A stretch of DNA of 64,000 nucleotides from positions 124,001 to 188,000 of the forward strand of contig NZ_MASN01000030.1 of NCBI RefSeq assembly GCF_001861355.1, in the 5' to 3' direction. This document shows, piece after piece, positions 33,698-41,790 of this stretch (position 1 is the first letter of the stretch; every line of letters starts with the position of its first letter). The notes beneath the pieces are model-generated. The model saw only the letters and a program-made list of their open reading frames with translations, ran no database searches and was not told the DNA's origin. The position numbers were made by a program, and so were the translations under genes. The DNA comes from Natrialba sp. SSL1. GTDB taxonomy: Archaea; Halobacteriota; Halobacteria; Halobacteriales; Natrialbaceae.

Positions 33698-34108
33698 TCA
33701 GTCGTCAGCGTCGTCCAGTTCGTGCGGATCGAGCCCCGGGTCCTCTACCGCTGGCGCACCGATCGCGAGCACGACACCTTCCTCGTCGCCGACGTTCCGA
33801 TGGCCGTGGCCAATTTCCGGTTTCGCCACCCAGAACGTGCCCGGTCCGGCCTCGACGTACTCCTCCTCGCCGGATCGGCCGAGCTTCAGCGAGAACTCGC
33901 CCTCCAGGACGTAGTACAGCTCCTCTTGTTCCGCGTGGGCGTGGTACTGGATCTCCTCGCCGGGCTGGAAGTACCAGAGTTTGAGCTGGAGGTGGTCACT
34001 CGGCAGGAAGTCGTCGATGGCCCTGATCTGGAGATCGGGTGGCACCTCGTCGATCTCAGAGAGGTCCGTCAGCGGCACGTCGTCGGTGTGTACTACGTCG
34101 TACTCCAT
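33698..34108 (-). CDS. Cupin-domain protein
   Basis: This is a 136-aa single-domain cupin. The first motif is EIQYHAHAEQEELYYVLEGE (His, His, Glu ligands) and the second GPGTFWVAKPEIGHGHRNVG. Metal binding is therefore likely. The ATG at 34108 is preferred because CGTTTTTGC lies about 28 bp before it. Possible roles include sugar or small-acid isomerisation or sensing; none can be fixed. It runs toward the glutaredoxin gene. Confidence 0.82.
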   Translation of the reverse strand: MEYDVVHTDDVPLTDLSEIDEVPPDLQIRAIDDFLPSDHLQLKLWYFQPGEEIQYHAHAEQEELYYVLEGEFSLKLGRSGEEEYVEAGPGTFWVAKPEIGHGHRNVGDEEGVVLAIGAPAVEDPGLDPHELDDADD

Positions 34109-34171
34109 GCTATCTGTGACCACGAGACACTGGAGCAAAAACGTACGGACCACGGGACCCGTAGCGCAATC

Positions 34172-34711
34172 TCACTCGAAGACAACGGCTCGATTCGAGT
34201 CCGGAACGGTCGCCCCCTCCTGGTCGGCAAACGCCTCGTGCAGATGTGTGTACGTCTCCGCGAGCGCTTCGACGATCACCGTCGTGTCGCTGATCACCGG
34301 CATGAAGTTCGTATCGCCCTGCCAGCGCGGGACGACGTGCGTGTGGAGGTGATCCCCGATCGAGCCGCCGGCACCCTCCCCCAGGTTGAGCCCGGCGTTG
34401 AACCCGTCCGGCTGCAGGGCGGACTCGAGTGCATCGAACGTTCGCTGTTTCAGTCGGGCGTGATCGAGCAGTTCCTCGTCAGTGAGGTCGGCGTAGTCGC
34501 CGGTGTGACGGTGCGGAATCACCATGACGTGGCCTGGATTGTAGGGGTAGTTGTTCAGGAGGACGAACGCGTGTTCGCTGCGGGCGACGATGCGGTTCTC
34601 CCGGTCGTCGTCCTGCTCGGGGAACGCACAGAAGACACAGCCGTCGACATCGGGGGTTTCCTTGTCCCGTTTGATCCACTCGATTCGCCACGGGGCAAAC
34701 ACCTGTTCCAT
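34172..34711 (-). CDS. HIT-family nucleotide hydrolase/phosphorylase
   Basis: This 179-aa protein has the histidine triad HLHTHVVPRW near residue 120 and the upstream NYPYNPGHVMVIPHRH, so the active site is complete. CVFCAFPEQDDD near residue 27 matches the zinc-binding CxxC of Ap4A phosphorylase-like members. Such enzymes cleave dinucleoside polyphosphates or AMP-conjugates. An in-frame ATG at 34732 would add seven residues; 34711 fits the family N-terminus MEQVFAPWRIEW. Confidence 0.9.
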   Translation of the reverse strand: MEQVFAPWRIEWIKRDKETPDVDGCVFCAFPEQDDDRENRIVARSEHAFVLLNNYPYNPGHVMVIPHRHTGDYADLTDEELLDHARLKQRTFDALESALQPDGFNAGLNLGEGAGGSIGDHLHTHVVPRWQGDTNFMPVISDTTVIVEALAETYTHLHEAFADQEGATVPDSNRAVVFE

Positions 34712-35147
34712 GGCGGAGCTAGCGCGTGACACTCCTTACTGGTTGTGCCTCGCGAGCGCTGTTACCTGCGATAGTAACAACTGTAACTAGGTACACACTG
34801 ATCGCACGACCGCAGCGCGGTTCGGAGCGAGCGCGGTTCGGAGCGAACGAAGTGAGCGAGAACCGCGGAACAGCGAGCGGGGAGCAACGTGACCCGTGAG
34901 CGAACGAAGTGAGTGAGAACCGCGGAAGTGCGATCAGGTGTGCAGTGACTTGCAGTGGCTACTATATTTCTGTGTGCAATGGAAATCAGTAACGCTTTTA
35001 TAGATGGTTGTTGACTCTTGTCTTGGTAACGGGTAGCTCGAATTCGATTGGAGGTTGCTGGACGTCGTATAAACGGTTTCCGCTTCTCTGAGGGCGTCGT
35101 TAGATATATCAGATGTTATGACTCAGCGTTCGAAATGAGACGCGCAT
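34712..35147. other. Intergenic stretch, repeat-rich then AT-rich
   Basis: The first part is full of GCGGTTC/GAGCGAACGAAGTGAGCGAG words (see the repeat at 34841). From about 34940 it becomes AT-rich with several TATA-like words (GCTTTTATAG at 35007-35016, GTATAAACGG at 35078). No gene or tRNA was found. The AT-rich half may carry a regulated promoter or an unrecognised small RNA. Confidence 0.45.
34841..34927. repeat. 30-bp direct repeat, two copies
   Basis: GAGCGAACGAAGTGAGCGAG plus AACCGCGGAA at 34841-34870 recurs at 34898-34927 with a single change. The AACCGC ends pair with the upstream GCGGTT words, so hairpins are possible. It follows the HIT gene start region on its upstream side. Confidence 0.75.
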
Positions 35148-35154
35148 TTAAGAG
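35148..35154 (+). promoter_or_regulatory. TATA box of the L44e-like zinc-ribbon gene
   Basis: ATTTAAG is centred about 28 bp before the ATG at 35179, consistent with a leaderless transcript. Confidence 0.6.
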
Positions 35155-35178
35155 TTCACTGTAGCTACTCTTTCCTCA

Positions 35179-35379
35179 ATGGCAACGACGGACGACTCTA
35201 TAAACGGGCTTACCGAATACTGCGACGAATGCGAACTGAATACGCTTCATGAGGTTTCCGTACAGATTCGCACAGAAAGCGTCAAAAAGGAAAACGCACA
35301 GTTCTCCCGCGAACCGTACCGCGTCTGTGAGTGCCAGCGCTGTGGCAATCGGTCGAGCCAGCGGATGAACAACGCCTAA
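35179..35379 (+). CDS. Small zinc beta-ribbon protein
   Basis: This 66-aa protein has CDECELNTLHEVSVQIRTES and a second pair CQRCGNRSSQRMNN, so two CxxC knuckles about 35 residues apart as in a zinc ribbon. The first half recalls the N-terminus of ribosomal protein L44e (YCxxCxxxTxHxV), but the protein is too short for it. I associate it with the haloarchaeal DUF7835 family from memory. A role in translation or RNA binding is possible, not shown. Confidence 0.75.
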   Translation: MATTDDSINGLTEYCDECELNTLHEVSVQIRTESVKKENAQFSREPYRVCECQRCGNRSSQRMNNA

Positions 35380-35533
35380 CCTGTCGATTCGAACTCGACC
35401 GAGCGAATCGCTGCCGAAGTGCTCCCCGTCTGCGGTATGTCTCCTTCGTTGGACGTGACGACCGCACCGCTGTCCTCCCAATTCCGCCACCCGCAACCCG
35501 CCACTGACACGTACAGCAACCGGACGTGAGTGA

Positions 35534-36433
35534 CTACTCCGTCGTTACTTCACACCCGTTCTCGGTGACGATCAGGGTGTGTTCTTTCTGACTGACGAGA
35601 TGGCCCTCGTCTTCCTGCAATACCGGGTAGCCGTGGACGATGTTGTTTCGCTTGAGTCGCCGCAGCGCCATCTCAGCGCGGTCGGTCTCGAGCCAGCGGG
35701 TCGCAAACGGCAACGTTCGGAACTCCTCTGAGATCTGATCGAGCGCCTCGCGGGCCTGTCGGTTGCGGACAGTTCCCTCACGCTCGAGTGCGAAAATCTC
35801 CTCGCTCGCACCCTCGGTGACCTTGCCGCCGCCGTCGGTCGCGAACGGTTCGATCGCGACGACGTCGCCGACTTCGAGCGTCGTTCCCTGCGAAACCGCG
35901 CGGTTCGGGATGTTCGGACTGGTGTGCTGTTCCCAGTGACCAAGGCCGTGACCGGTCAGGTTGACGACCGGATTGTAGCCGTAGCCGTTGATCACGTCCT
36001 CGATCTCCGCACCGATTTCGCCGGTCTCGACGCCGGGTTCGACGACCTCGAGGGCGGCCTCGAGGGCCTGCTCTGAGGCTTCGGCCAGTTCGGGATTACC
36101 GGAGAGGTCGACAGTGATCGCAGTGTCCGCGAGCCAGCCATCGACGTGGACGCCGATGTCCAGGTTGATCATCTCCTCGCCGAACGTCGAGTCGTCGTCG
36201 ATCGAGGGCGTCGCGTGAGCTGCCTCCTCGTCGATCGAGATATTGACCGGGAACGCCGGCTTCCCACCCAGTTCGCGGATGCGGTCTTCGGCGTACTCGG
36301 CGACCTCGAGGTGGCTCGCACCAACCTCGACGCGGTCGACTGTCTCTTCGCGCACCTGGGCGAGAATGTCGCCCGCTTCGCGGTGCTTCTCGTACTGCTC
36401 GGACTGGAGATCCACGTCCTCGGATTCGGCCAT
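35534..36433 (-). CDS. map: Methionine aminopeptidase, type II
   Basis: This is a 299-aa pita-bread enzyme that removes the initiator methionine in the cytoplasm. The five metal ligands are visible: Asp in INLDIGVH, Asp in LADTAITVD, His in NLTGHGLGHW, Glu in VVAIEPFAT and Glu in HTLIVTENG. The helical insert after the His is typical of type II enzymes of archaea and eukaryotes. The ATG at 36433 is supported by a CTCTTTTTGTC box about 26 bp upstream. The length matches archaeal enzymes. Confidence 0.93.
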   Translation of the reverse strand: MAESEDVDLQSEQYEKHREAGDILAQVREETVDRVEVGASHLEVAEYAEDRIRELGGKPAFPVNISIDEEAAHATPSIDDDSTFGEEMINLDIGVHVDGWLADTAITVDLSGNPELAEASEQALEAALEVVEPGVETGEIGAEIEDVINGYGYNPVVNLTGHGLGHWEQHTSPNIPNRAVSQGTTLEVGDVVAIEPFATDGGGKVTEGASEEIFALEREGTVRNRQAREALDQISEEFRTLPFATRWLETDRAEMALRRLKRNNIVHGYPVLQEDEGHLVSQKEHTLIVTENGCEVTTE

Positions 36434-36454
36434 GCCTCCGGATTGGATCGGTCG

Positions 36455-36465
36455 ACAAAAAGAGG
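36455..36465 (-). promoter_or_regulatory. TATA-like element of map
   Basis: CTCTTTTTGTC on the minus strand is centred about 26 bp before the ATG at 36433. Confidence 0.5.
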
Positions 36466-36538
36466 TTCCGCCTCGGCTCGCCGTAGCCGTCCGGAAACAG
36501 CTACTCAGCACGCCGTGCCCGACCCGCGGTATCGACCG

Positions 36539-37495
36539 TCACCGCGTCGTCGCCCGCCCTGTCTGCATCATCGAACTGTTGAACGCCGATCCGAGCGTTC
36601 CACTCGAGTCCACTGCGATCACGCCGGCCGTCGATCCGGTGAGTTCGGCGAACTCGTCGATCGCGAGTTCGGCCGCTGCGTCGGCGTCGAGTCCGCGTTC
36701 GACGTGACGAGCGACCCGCCGAGAGAGCGTGACGCGGGCAATGTCCTCGCCGGCCCCGGTCGCGCTGACCGCAGCAGCGGGCGAGCAGTAGAAGCCGGAG
36801 CCGACCTGTGGGACGTCGCCGACCCGGCCCGCGAGCGCGAGCCAGCGTCCGCCGGTCGAGGTCGCCGCGGCGAGGTGTTCACCGTCGAACGCCACCGCAC
36901 CGACGGTGTCGTGGTCCAGATCGCCGTCGCGTGCGCCGGTCTCCGTCTGGTCTGTTCGAGTTGCGCCACCGTCTTCGCCGGCCTCCTCGTCACGCCCACC
37001 CGGATCCGTCTGTCCGTACTGATCCTGGATCCACTCGAGTTCGCTCGCCGCACCACCGGTCGGCCGATCCTGCTCGGTCTCGGCCCACTTCTCGCGCGTG
37101 CGTTCGGACCAGAGGTCGACGCCGGTCTCGATGTCGAACGCCTCGGCGAGTGTGACGGCGTGCTCGCCGGAGATGAACCCGTGGGGGGTTTCCTCCATGA
37201 CGACGCGGGCGACACTAACGGCGTGTTCGACGTTCGGCATCGAGCAGGCTGCGCCGACGGCGCGGTCGTCGGTCATGATGCCTGCATCCGTGCGGATCGC
37301 GCCGTCGCTCTGGACGGCACTGCCGACGCCGGCGTTGAACCGTGGCGAGGACTCGAGGACGTGAATCGCAGCCTCGACGGCGTCGACCGGGTCGCTCGTC
37401 GCTGCACCGGTTTCGGCCGCTTCGTCGAGGACGGCCTGTCTCGGGGCTGGTTCGTCGGGGTCGCTACCGGCTCCACCGTGAACGAGTACCTGCAT
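36539..37495 (-). CDS. Isoaspartyl peptidase/L-asparaginase (Ntn hydrolase)
   Basis: This 318-aa protein starts MQVLVHGGAGSDPDE with the family HGGAG. SSPRFNAGVGSAVQSDG and SVARVVMEETPH follow. The self-cleavage site is DHDTVGAVAFD at about residue 199: Thr becomes the new N-terminal nucleophile of the beta subunit. GRVGDVPQVGSGFYCS and SATGAGEDIAR complete the substrate pocket. It cleaves isoaspartyl dipeptides or asparagine. The linker before the cleavage site is long and acidic, as often in haloarchaea. The start is set by a TTATAA box 24 bp upstream. Confidence 0.9.
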   Translation of the reverse strand: MQVLVHGGAGSDPDEPAPRQAVLDEAAETGAATSDPVDAVEAAIHVLESSPRFNAGVGSAVQSDGAIRTDAGIMTDDRAVGAACSMPNVEHAVSVARVVMEETPHGFISGEHAVTLAEAFDIETGVDLWSERTREKWAETEQDRPTGGAASELEWIQDQYGQTDPGGRDEEAGEDGGATRTDQTETGARDGDLDHDTVGAVAFDGEHLAAATSTGGRWLALAGRVGDVPQVGSGFYCSPAAAVSATGAGEDIARVTLSRRVARHVERGLDADAAAELAIDEFAELTGSTAGVIAVDSSGTLGSAFNSSMMQTGRATTR

Positions 37496-37514
37496 AGGCG
37501 GGCTTTCACAGACG

Positions 37515-37522
37515 GATTATAA
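37515..37522 (-). promoter_or_regulatory. TATA box of the isoaspartyl peptidase
   Basis: GTTATAAT on the minus strand is centred about 24 bp before the ATG at 37495; the transcript is predicted to be leaderless. Confidence 0.65.
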
Positions 37523-37639
37523 CGACCTTTGGGTTTCAGCGATCCAGGCACGGCAGGCCGGTGACCGGTCATCACGGATCCGAATCGGATCCCCAGACCG
37601 GCCGAAACCCACACACTTACGGCCGACGCCTGAGAACGG

Positions 37640-38005
37640 ATGACGACGATGACGCCAGCCGTGTTGCTCGCCGGGTTCTGTGCGCTGCTGTCGCTTCTCG
37701 CAGCCGGGCGGCTGGCGCTCGACGACGAGGCGGACCGTGTCGACCTCGGGTCGACTGTCGTCGTCTGCGGAATTACGATTCTCGCGACGCTCTGGGCAAC
37801 GTATCGGGAAGGGTGGCTCTCGACTGAGTTTCAGTTCCTGCTCGGCATACTCGGGCTGGGAACTCTCGCCGCCGGTAGTGGACTGATCGCCCGGTACTGG
37901 CACGATACGACGCCGATTCGCGGGTCGAACAGCGGCCGATCACGTCCGGAACACGACGACAGAGACCGGGAGAGAGACAGCGGCTCCGACGATCTCCAAT
38001 CCTGA
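37640..38005 (+). CDS. Small membrane protein with three helices
   Basis: This is a 121-aa protein. Hydrophobic segments lie at about 6-25 (PAVLLAGFCALLSLLAAG), 38-55 (STVVVCGITILATLWATY) and 66-84 (FLLGILGLGTLAAGSGLIA). A charged Arg/Asp/Ser tail of about 30 residues follows and should be cytoplasmic. A second ATG at 37649 is an alternative. No family was recognised. Confidence 0.65.
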   Translation: MTTMTPAVLLAGFCALLSLLAAGRLALDDEADRVDLGSTVVVCGITILATLWATYREGWLSTEFQFLLGILGLGTLAAGSGLIARYWHDTTPIRGSNSGRSRPEHDDRDRERDSGSDDLQS

Positions 38006-38144
38006 CTGCCGAAGCGGTTCTGACACGACAGGCTGTCAGCGGTACCGACAGCTCCGATCGTACTCGAGACGACCAAGTCGGCCGACTCCCGGCAGCGGCC
38101 CGACCTGTGCAATATTTGCCGTTCTCCGATAGAAATGGTAGCCC

Positions 38145-38151
38145 TTTTACC
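38145..38151 (+). promoter_or_regulatory. TATA box of isocitrate dehydrogenase
   Basis: TTTTACC is centred about 29 bp before the ATG at 38177. It selects this start over the in-frame ATG at 38135. Confidence 0.6.
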
Positions 38152-38176
38152 CCAGTCGAAGAACCGTACAGACGAG

Positions 38177-39439
38177 ATGAGCTACGACAAGATCGAGGTC
38201 CCTGACGAGGGAGAAAAGATCACGCTGAAAGAGGGAAGCGAGACCGAACTCGAAGTCCCTGACAACCCGATTATCCCGATCATCCACGGCGACGGCGTCG
38301 GTAGCGACGTCGGCCCAGCCGCACAGCAGGTCCTCGAGGCCGCCGCCGAGGCGACCGGCCGCGAGATCAACTGGATGCGCGTCTACGCCGGCGAGTCCGC
38401 CCGCGAGATGTACGACGAGAACCTCCCGGACGAGACCGTCGAGGCGATCAAAGAACACCGCGTCGCCATCAAAGGCCCGCTCACGACGCCCGTCGGCGCC
38501 GGTTTCCGCTCGCTGAACGTCGGTCTGCGCAAACTTCTCGATCTCTACGCGAACGTTCGTCCGACCTACCACCTCGACGGCGTTCCGTCTCCTGTCTCCG
38601 AACCCGAGCAGATGGACATGGTCACCTTCCGTGAGAACACGGAAGACGTCTACGCCGGCATCGAGTGGGAAGCCGGCTCCGACGAAGTCGAGCAGGTCAA
38701 GGAGTTCGTCGAGGACGAGATGGGCGAAACCGACATCATCCACGACGGCCCCGTCGGCATCGGCGTCAAGCCGATCACGGAATTCGGAACGAAGCGCCTC
38801 GTCCGCCGTGCAATCGACTACGCTCTGGAACACGACCGTGACTCCGTTACCCTCGTCCACAAGGGTAACATCATGAAGTTCACCGAAGGCCAGTTCCGTG
38901 ACTGGGGCTACGAGGTCGCAGAAGAGGAGTACGGCGACGAAGTCATCACCGAGGACACCCTCTGGGAGGAGCAAGACGGCGAAGCCGACGACGACACGCT
39001 CGTCGTCAACGACCGCATTGCGGACAACATGCTCCAGCAGCTACTGACCCGAACGGACAACTACGACGTCATCGCCACCATGAACCTGAACGGTGACTAC
39101 ATGTCCGACGCCGCCGGCGCACAGATCGGTGGTCTCGGTATCGCACCCGGCGCCAACTTCGGCGACGGTCGCCTGCTCGCCGAACCCGTCCACGGCTCCG
39201 CACCGAAGTACGAGGGCCAGGACAAGGTCAACCCGACCGCGATGATCCTCTCGGGCCGCATGATGCTCGAGTACATGGGCTGGAACGACGCCGCAGACCT
39301 CGTCCGCGACGCCGTCGAGGAGACCATCTCCTCGGGCAAGGTCACGTACGACTTAGAGCGCCAGCTCGAGGACGCCGAGAAGCTCGCAACGAGCGAGTTC
39401 GCTGACGAAGTCGTCAGCAACATCGAAAAACTGGCATAA
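38177..39439 (+). CDS. icd: NADP-dependent isocitrate dehydrogenase
   Basis: This 420-aa protein oxidises isocitrate to 2-oxoglutarate in the citric acid cycle. IPIIHGDGVGSDVGPAAQQV is the opening Rossmann-like strand, SLNVGLRKLLDLYANVRPTY includes the serine loop that contacts isocitrate, FRENTEDVYAGIEWEAG is the family signature, and NLNGDYMSDAAGAQIGGLG carries the metal-binding Asp residues. The length equals that of characterised haloarchaeal enzymes. The gene has its own promoter and a strong palindromic terminator that overlaps the stop codon. Confidence 0.95.
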   Translation: MSYDKIEVPDEGEKITLKEGSETELEVPDNPIIPIIHGDGVGSDVGPAAQQVLEAAAEATGREINWMRVYAGESAREMYDENLPDETVEAIKEHRVAIKGPLTTPVGAGFRSLNVGLRKLLDLYANVRPTYHLDGVPSPVSEPEQMDMVTFRENTEDVYAGIEWEAGSDEVEQVKEFVEDEMGETDIIHDGPVGIGVKPITEFGTKRLVRRAIDYALEHDRDSVTLVHKGNIMKFTEGQFRDWGYEVAEEEYGDEVITEDTLWEEQDGEADDDTLVVNDRIADNMLQQLLTRTDNYDVIATMNLNGDYMSDAAGAQIGGLGIAPGANFGDGRLLAEPVHGSAPKYEGQDKVNPTAMILSGRMMLEYMGWNDAADLVRDAVEETISSGKVTYDLERQLEDAEKLATSEFADEVVSNIEKLA

Positions 39440-39450
39440 GCCAGTTTTTC
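39425..39450 (+). terminator. Palindromic terminator overlapping the icd stop codon
   Basis: GAAAAACTGGC-ATAA-GCCAGTTTTTC is a perfect 11-bp inverted repeat with a 4-base loop that contains the TAA stop and ends in a T-run. It resembles an intrinsic terminator. Confidence 0.75.
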
Positions 39451-39483
39451 GGACAGTCAGGCCGCGAAGCGGTCTGACGCTTT

Positions 39484-39536
39484 CGAGAAGCTCGCATAAG
39501 CTCGCTTCCCGGACGCTGGCGGCGAAGCCGTCAGCA
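39484..39536. repeat. Degenerate duplicate of the icd 3' end and terminator region
   Basis: The sequence encodes EKLA-stop in the same way as the icd end (GAGAAGCTCGCATAA against GAAAAACTGGCATAA) and is followed, as in the original, by TTCCCGGAC and a GGCGGCGAAGCC palindrome like the GGCCGCGAAGCGGTC after icd. The order and spacing match 39425-39481. Confidence 0.55.
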
Positions 39537-39683
39537 CATTCCAACGCTCTCGGAGAACGTCTCCACCGTTCGGAACTCGATTTTTTGTCACGTCTCTCGC
39601 TCGAGACACGCTCACGGTTGTCCCCACCAGCCAGCCACAGCGTCCCGTAACGCTCTCCACATCACAGGCGGAACAGCAACACA

Positions 39684-40214
39684 ATGGAGTCGAACACAGA
39701 CGCAGAAAGCGACGGAACACCAATTGTCCGCGTTGCTACCGCACAGACCGAACTCGAGGACGCCTTCGACGTCCGCTACGATGTCTTCGTCGACGAACAG
39801 GACGTCGACGAGGAACTCGAGTACGACGAGCACGACGAACCGGATGCGGCGGCGGTGCACTTCGTCGCGTACGCCGACAGCGATGACGAGTCCGAAGACG
39901 ACTCGAGCACAGCAACCCCCATCGGCGCTGCCCGCCTCCGCACCGTCGACCAGGCCACCGGGAAGGTCGAACGCGTCGCGGTACTCGAGTCCCACCGCGG
40001 CACGGGTGTCGGCCGTGCGCTCATGGACGCACTCGAAGCGGAAGCGCGCGAGCAGTCACTCGAGACGCTCAAATTACACGCACAGACGCACGCTGCAGGG
40101 TTCTACGAGCGACTCGGCTACGAGACGTACGGCGACGAATTCGAGGAGGCGGGGATTCCGCACGTGGCGATGGAGCGATTACTCGCGGACTCGAGTACGG
40201 GATCGGAGACGTGA
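39684..40214 (+). CDS. GNAT-family N-acetyltransferase
   Basis: This 176-aa protein carries the acetyl-CoA motif A KVERVAVLESHRGTGVGRAL and motif B LKLHAQTHAAGFYERLGYE. It begins with TELEDAFDVRYDVFVDEQDV, like ElaA-type acyltransferases. An acidic insert (DSDDESEDDSS) lies in the middle. The substrate is unknown. Its last 36 bp overlap the end of the SDR gene on the other strand. Confidence 0.88.
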   Translation: MESNTDAESDGTPIVRVATAQTELEDAFDVRYDVFVDEQDVDEELEYDEHDEPDAAAVHFVAYADSDDESEDDSSTATPIGAARLRTVDQATGKVERVAVLESHRGTGVGRALMDALEAEAREQSLETLKLHAQTHAAGFYERLGYETYGDEFEEAGIPHVAMERLLADSSTGSET

Positions 40215-41312
40215 GGTGATGCCGTCGTCCGCTTCGGCGACTTCTCCTGGCGATTCCGGGTTCGTTTCTGCCGACGTTACGCCGCGTATGGCTCTATAGA
40301 GCGCGTACCCAGCAACTGCACCCAGACCGGCGAGCGCCGAGGTCGGAACCGACCGCCGCTGGGTGAGTTTCGTGTACAGACTCGTCTCGGCGACGTGGCC
40401 CTCGTACTCGCCGCGTTCGGCGAGTTCGTCGCCCGCGGAGGCTTCCTCGAGGCCGCTGTCCGACTCGGCTTCGGTCCCCTCGCTAGCCGGTCGATCCCGT
40501 TGTTGCTGGTCGATGAACAGCGACTCCATAACGCGGTCGAGGATCCGTGGTGCGTACTGGCTCGCGACGGTGAGGGCCTTGCCACCGCCGCCGACGGTCA
40601 CCTCGCGCTGTGGCTCTTCGGCCGCGTGGAGAATCGCTCTCGCAACTGTCTCCGGCGCGTAGACGGGTGCTGGAACCGTCGCCTCCTGGTCCATGTAGTT
40701 CTTCGCGTGTTCCGGATACGGTGTGTCGATCGCGCCCGGTTTGATCAGTGTGACTGAAATCGGCGCACCCTCCTCCTCGAGTTCCATCCGCAGCGCGTCG
40801 GTGAACCCCTTGACGGCGTGTTTGGACGCCGAGTAGCTCCCCTGCATGAGAAACGCGCGCTCGGAGGCGATGCTGCCGATGTTGATGATCGCGCCGCCGC
40901 CCTCGCGGTCCCGCAGGTGTTCGGCCGCCTCGAAGGAGCCGTAGAGCAGTCCCCAGACGTTGGTGTCGAACTGTGACTTGAGGTCCTCGAGTGGAACGTC
41001 TCGCAGTTTGCCGTAGATGGAGACGGCTGCGCCGTTGATCCACGTATCGTAGCCGCCGTAGGCGTCCTGTGCAGTCTGTGAGATGGTTCGGATGTCTTCG
41101 GGTTCGCGGACGTCGGCGACGACGTATTCTACGTCGTGACCCTGCTCCGTCAGCTCCTGGTGGAGTTCCTGCAGGGCGTCTTCGCTCCGTGCCGCGAGGA
41201 CCAGTCGCGCGCCGCGGTCGGCCGCCATGCGGGCCGTCGTCAGTCCGATGCCGGACGAGGCACCGGTAATGACGATGACCTGCTCCGAGATTGGTCGTAG
41301 CTCCGGTTTCAT
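40179..41312 (-). CDS. Short-chain dehydrogenase/reductase with C-terminal membrane extension
   Basis: This is a 377-aa protein. The SDR domain (1-265) has VITGASSGIG (cofactor), NGAAVSIYG (NNAG-like) and YSASKHAVKG with catalytic Tyr and Lys. It is about 110 residues longer than a usual SDR: the tail is acidic and contains SALAGLGAVAGYALYRAIRG, a possible membrane helix. It probably reduces a membrane-associated or bulky substrate. The gene converges with the GNAT gene, overlapping by 36 bp. Confidence 0.88.
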   Translation of the reverse strand: MKPELRPISEQVIVITGASSGIGLTTARMAADRGARLVLAARSEDALQELHQELTEQGHDVEYVVADVREPEDIRTISQTAQDAYGGYDTWINGAAVSIYGKLRDVPLEDLKSQFDTNVWGLLYGSFEAAEHLRDREGGGAIINIGSIASERAFLMQGSYSASKHAVKGFTDALRMELEEEGAPISVTLIKPGAIDTPYPEHAKNYMDQEATVPAPVYAPETVARAILHAAEEPQREVTVGGGGKALTVASQYAPRILDRVMESLFIDQQQRDRPASEGTEAESDSGLEEASAGDELAERGEYEGHVAETSLYTKLTQRRSVPTSALAGLGAVAGYALYRAIRGVTSAETNPESPGEVAEADDGITSRLRSRTRVRE

Positions 41313-41647
41313 GGTGTTCCCGGTCGCGACGTATCTGTTTGGCTACCCGGTACAGTTGGCGTGGAAGGGCCACCCGGTGACGGTACCCGTAGTGTCTCGT
41401 TCCGTGATCTCTCGTTCATAGTACTCTGTGTCGGACACCGTCCGCTACGGCTGTCGCGCGTTTGCCACTGGCACCTGTATGTGCCTGCCCGCCGGACGAG
41501 CCACCTGTTACCTGTTCGTCTATTACGTCGGTCGGTACAGAGCGTACTGGGACGATATAATACTGATAGAGATACTGAAGCCCCTGATAACCCTGATTGT
41601 CGGATGTGCCTACGAGGATTCATCAGTAACGCAATTCGGTACCCCAA
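41313..41647. other. Intergenic stretch before the IS element
   Basis: About 335 bp without a convincing gene. The part from about 41550 (GATATAATACTGATAGAGAT) is AT-rich and ends at the IS200/IS605 right end. It may be the leftover of the region into which the element inserted. Confidence 0.4.
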
Positions 41648-41790
41648 GTAAACAACCTCGGGCGCGGTGGCCCGAGGCTTTTCTAGGTTCCCTCAGCCGT
41701 GCGCTAGCACTCCCTGTTCCGCGAGGAAACGGGATGAGGTTGGGCGGCTTACGCGCCCCGACCCGGACAGACGCACCACCCGCACCTGCG
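41648..41790 (-). ncRNA. Putative omega (reRNA) guide scaffold at the tnpB end
   Basis: TnpB nucleases use an RNA that overlaps the 3' end of tnpB and the right end of the element. Here the right end forms CCTCGGGC-(6 nt)-GCCCGAGG (41656-41677) just after the tnpB stop, and then GTTGTTTAC. The guide would be the next 16-20 bases on the minus strand (from about 41647 downward, starting TTGGGGTACC). The extent inside tnpB is a guess based on other TnpB systems. Confidence 0.4.
41656..41677 (-). other. Right-end hairpin of the IS200/IS605 element
   Basis: A perfect 8-bp stem (CCTCGGGC / GCCCGAGG) with a 6-base loop, 16 bp beyond the tnpB stop. TnpA recognises such hairpins in single-stranded DNA. 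Confidence 0.75.

Noticed and set aside
34712-35178. A tRNA or rRNA gene in the long spacer before the zinc-ribbon gene.
   Set aside because: I looked for the tRNA D- and T-arm words (GGTTCAAATCC type) and a CCA-side acceptor pairing and found none.
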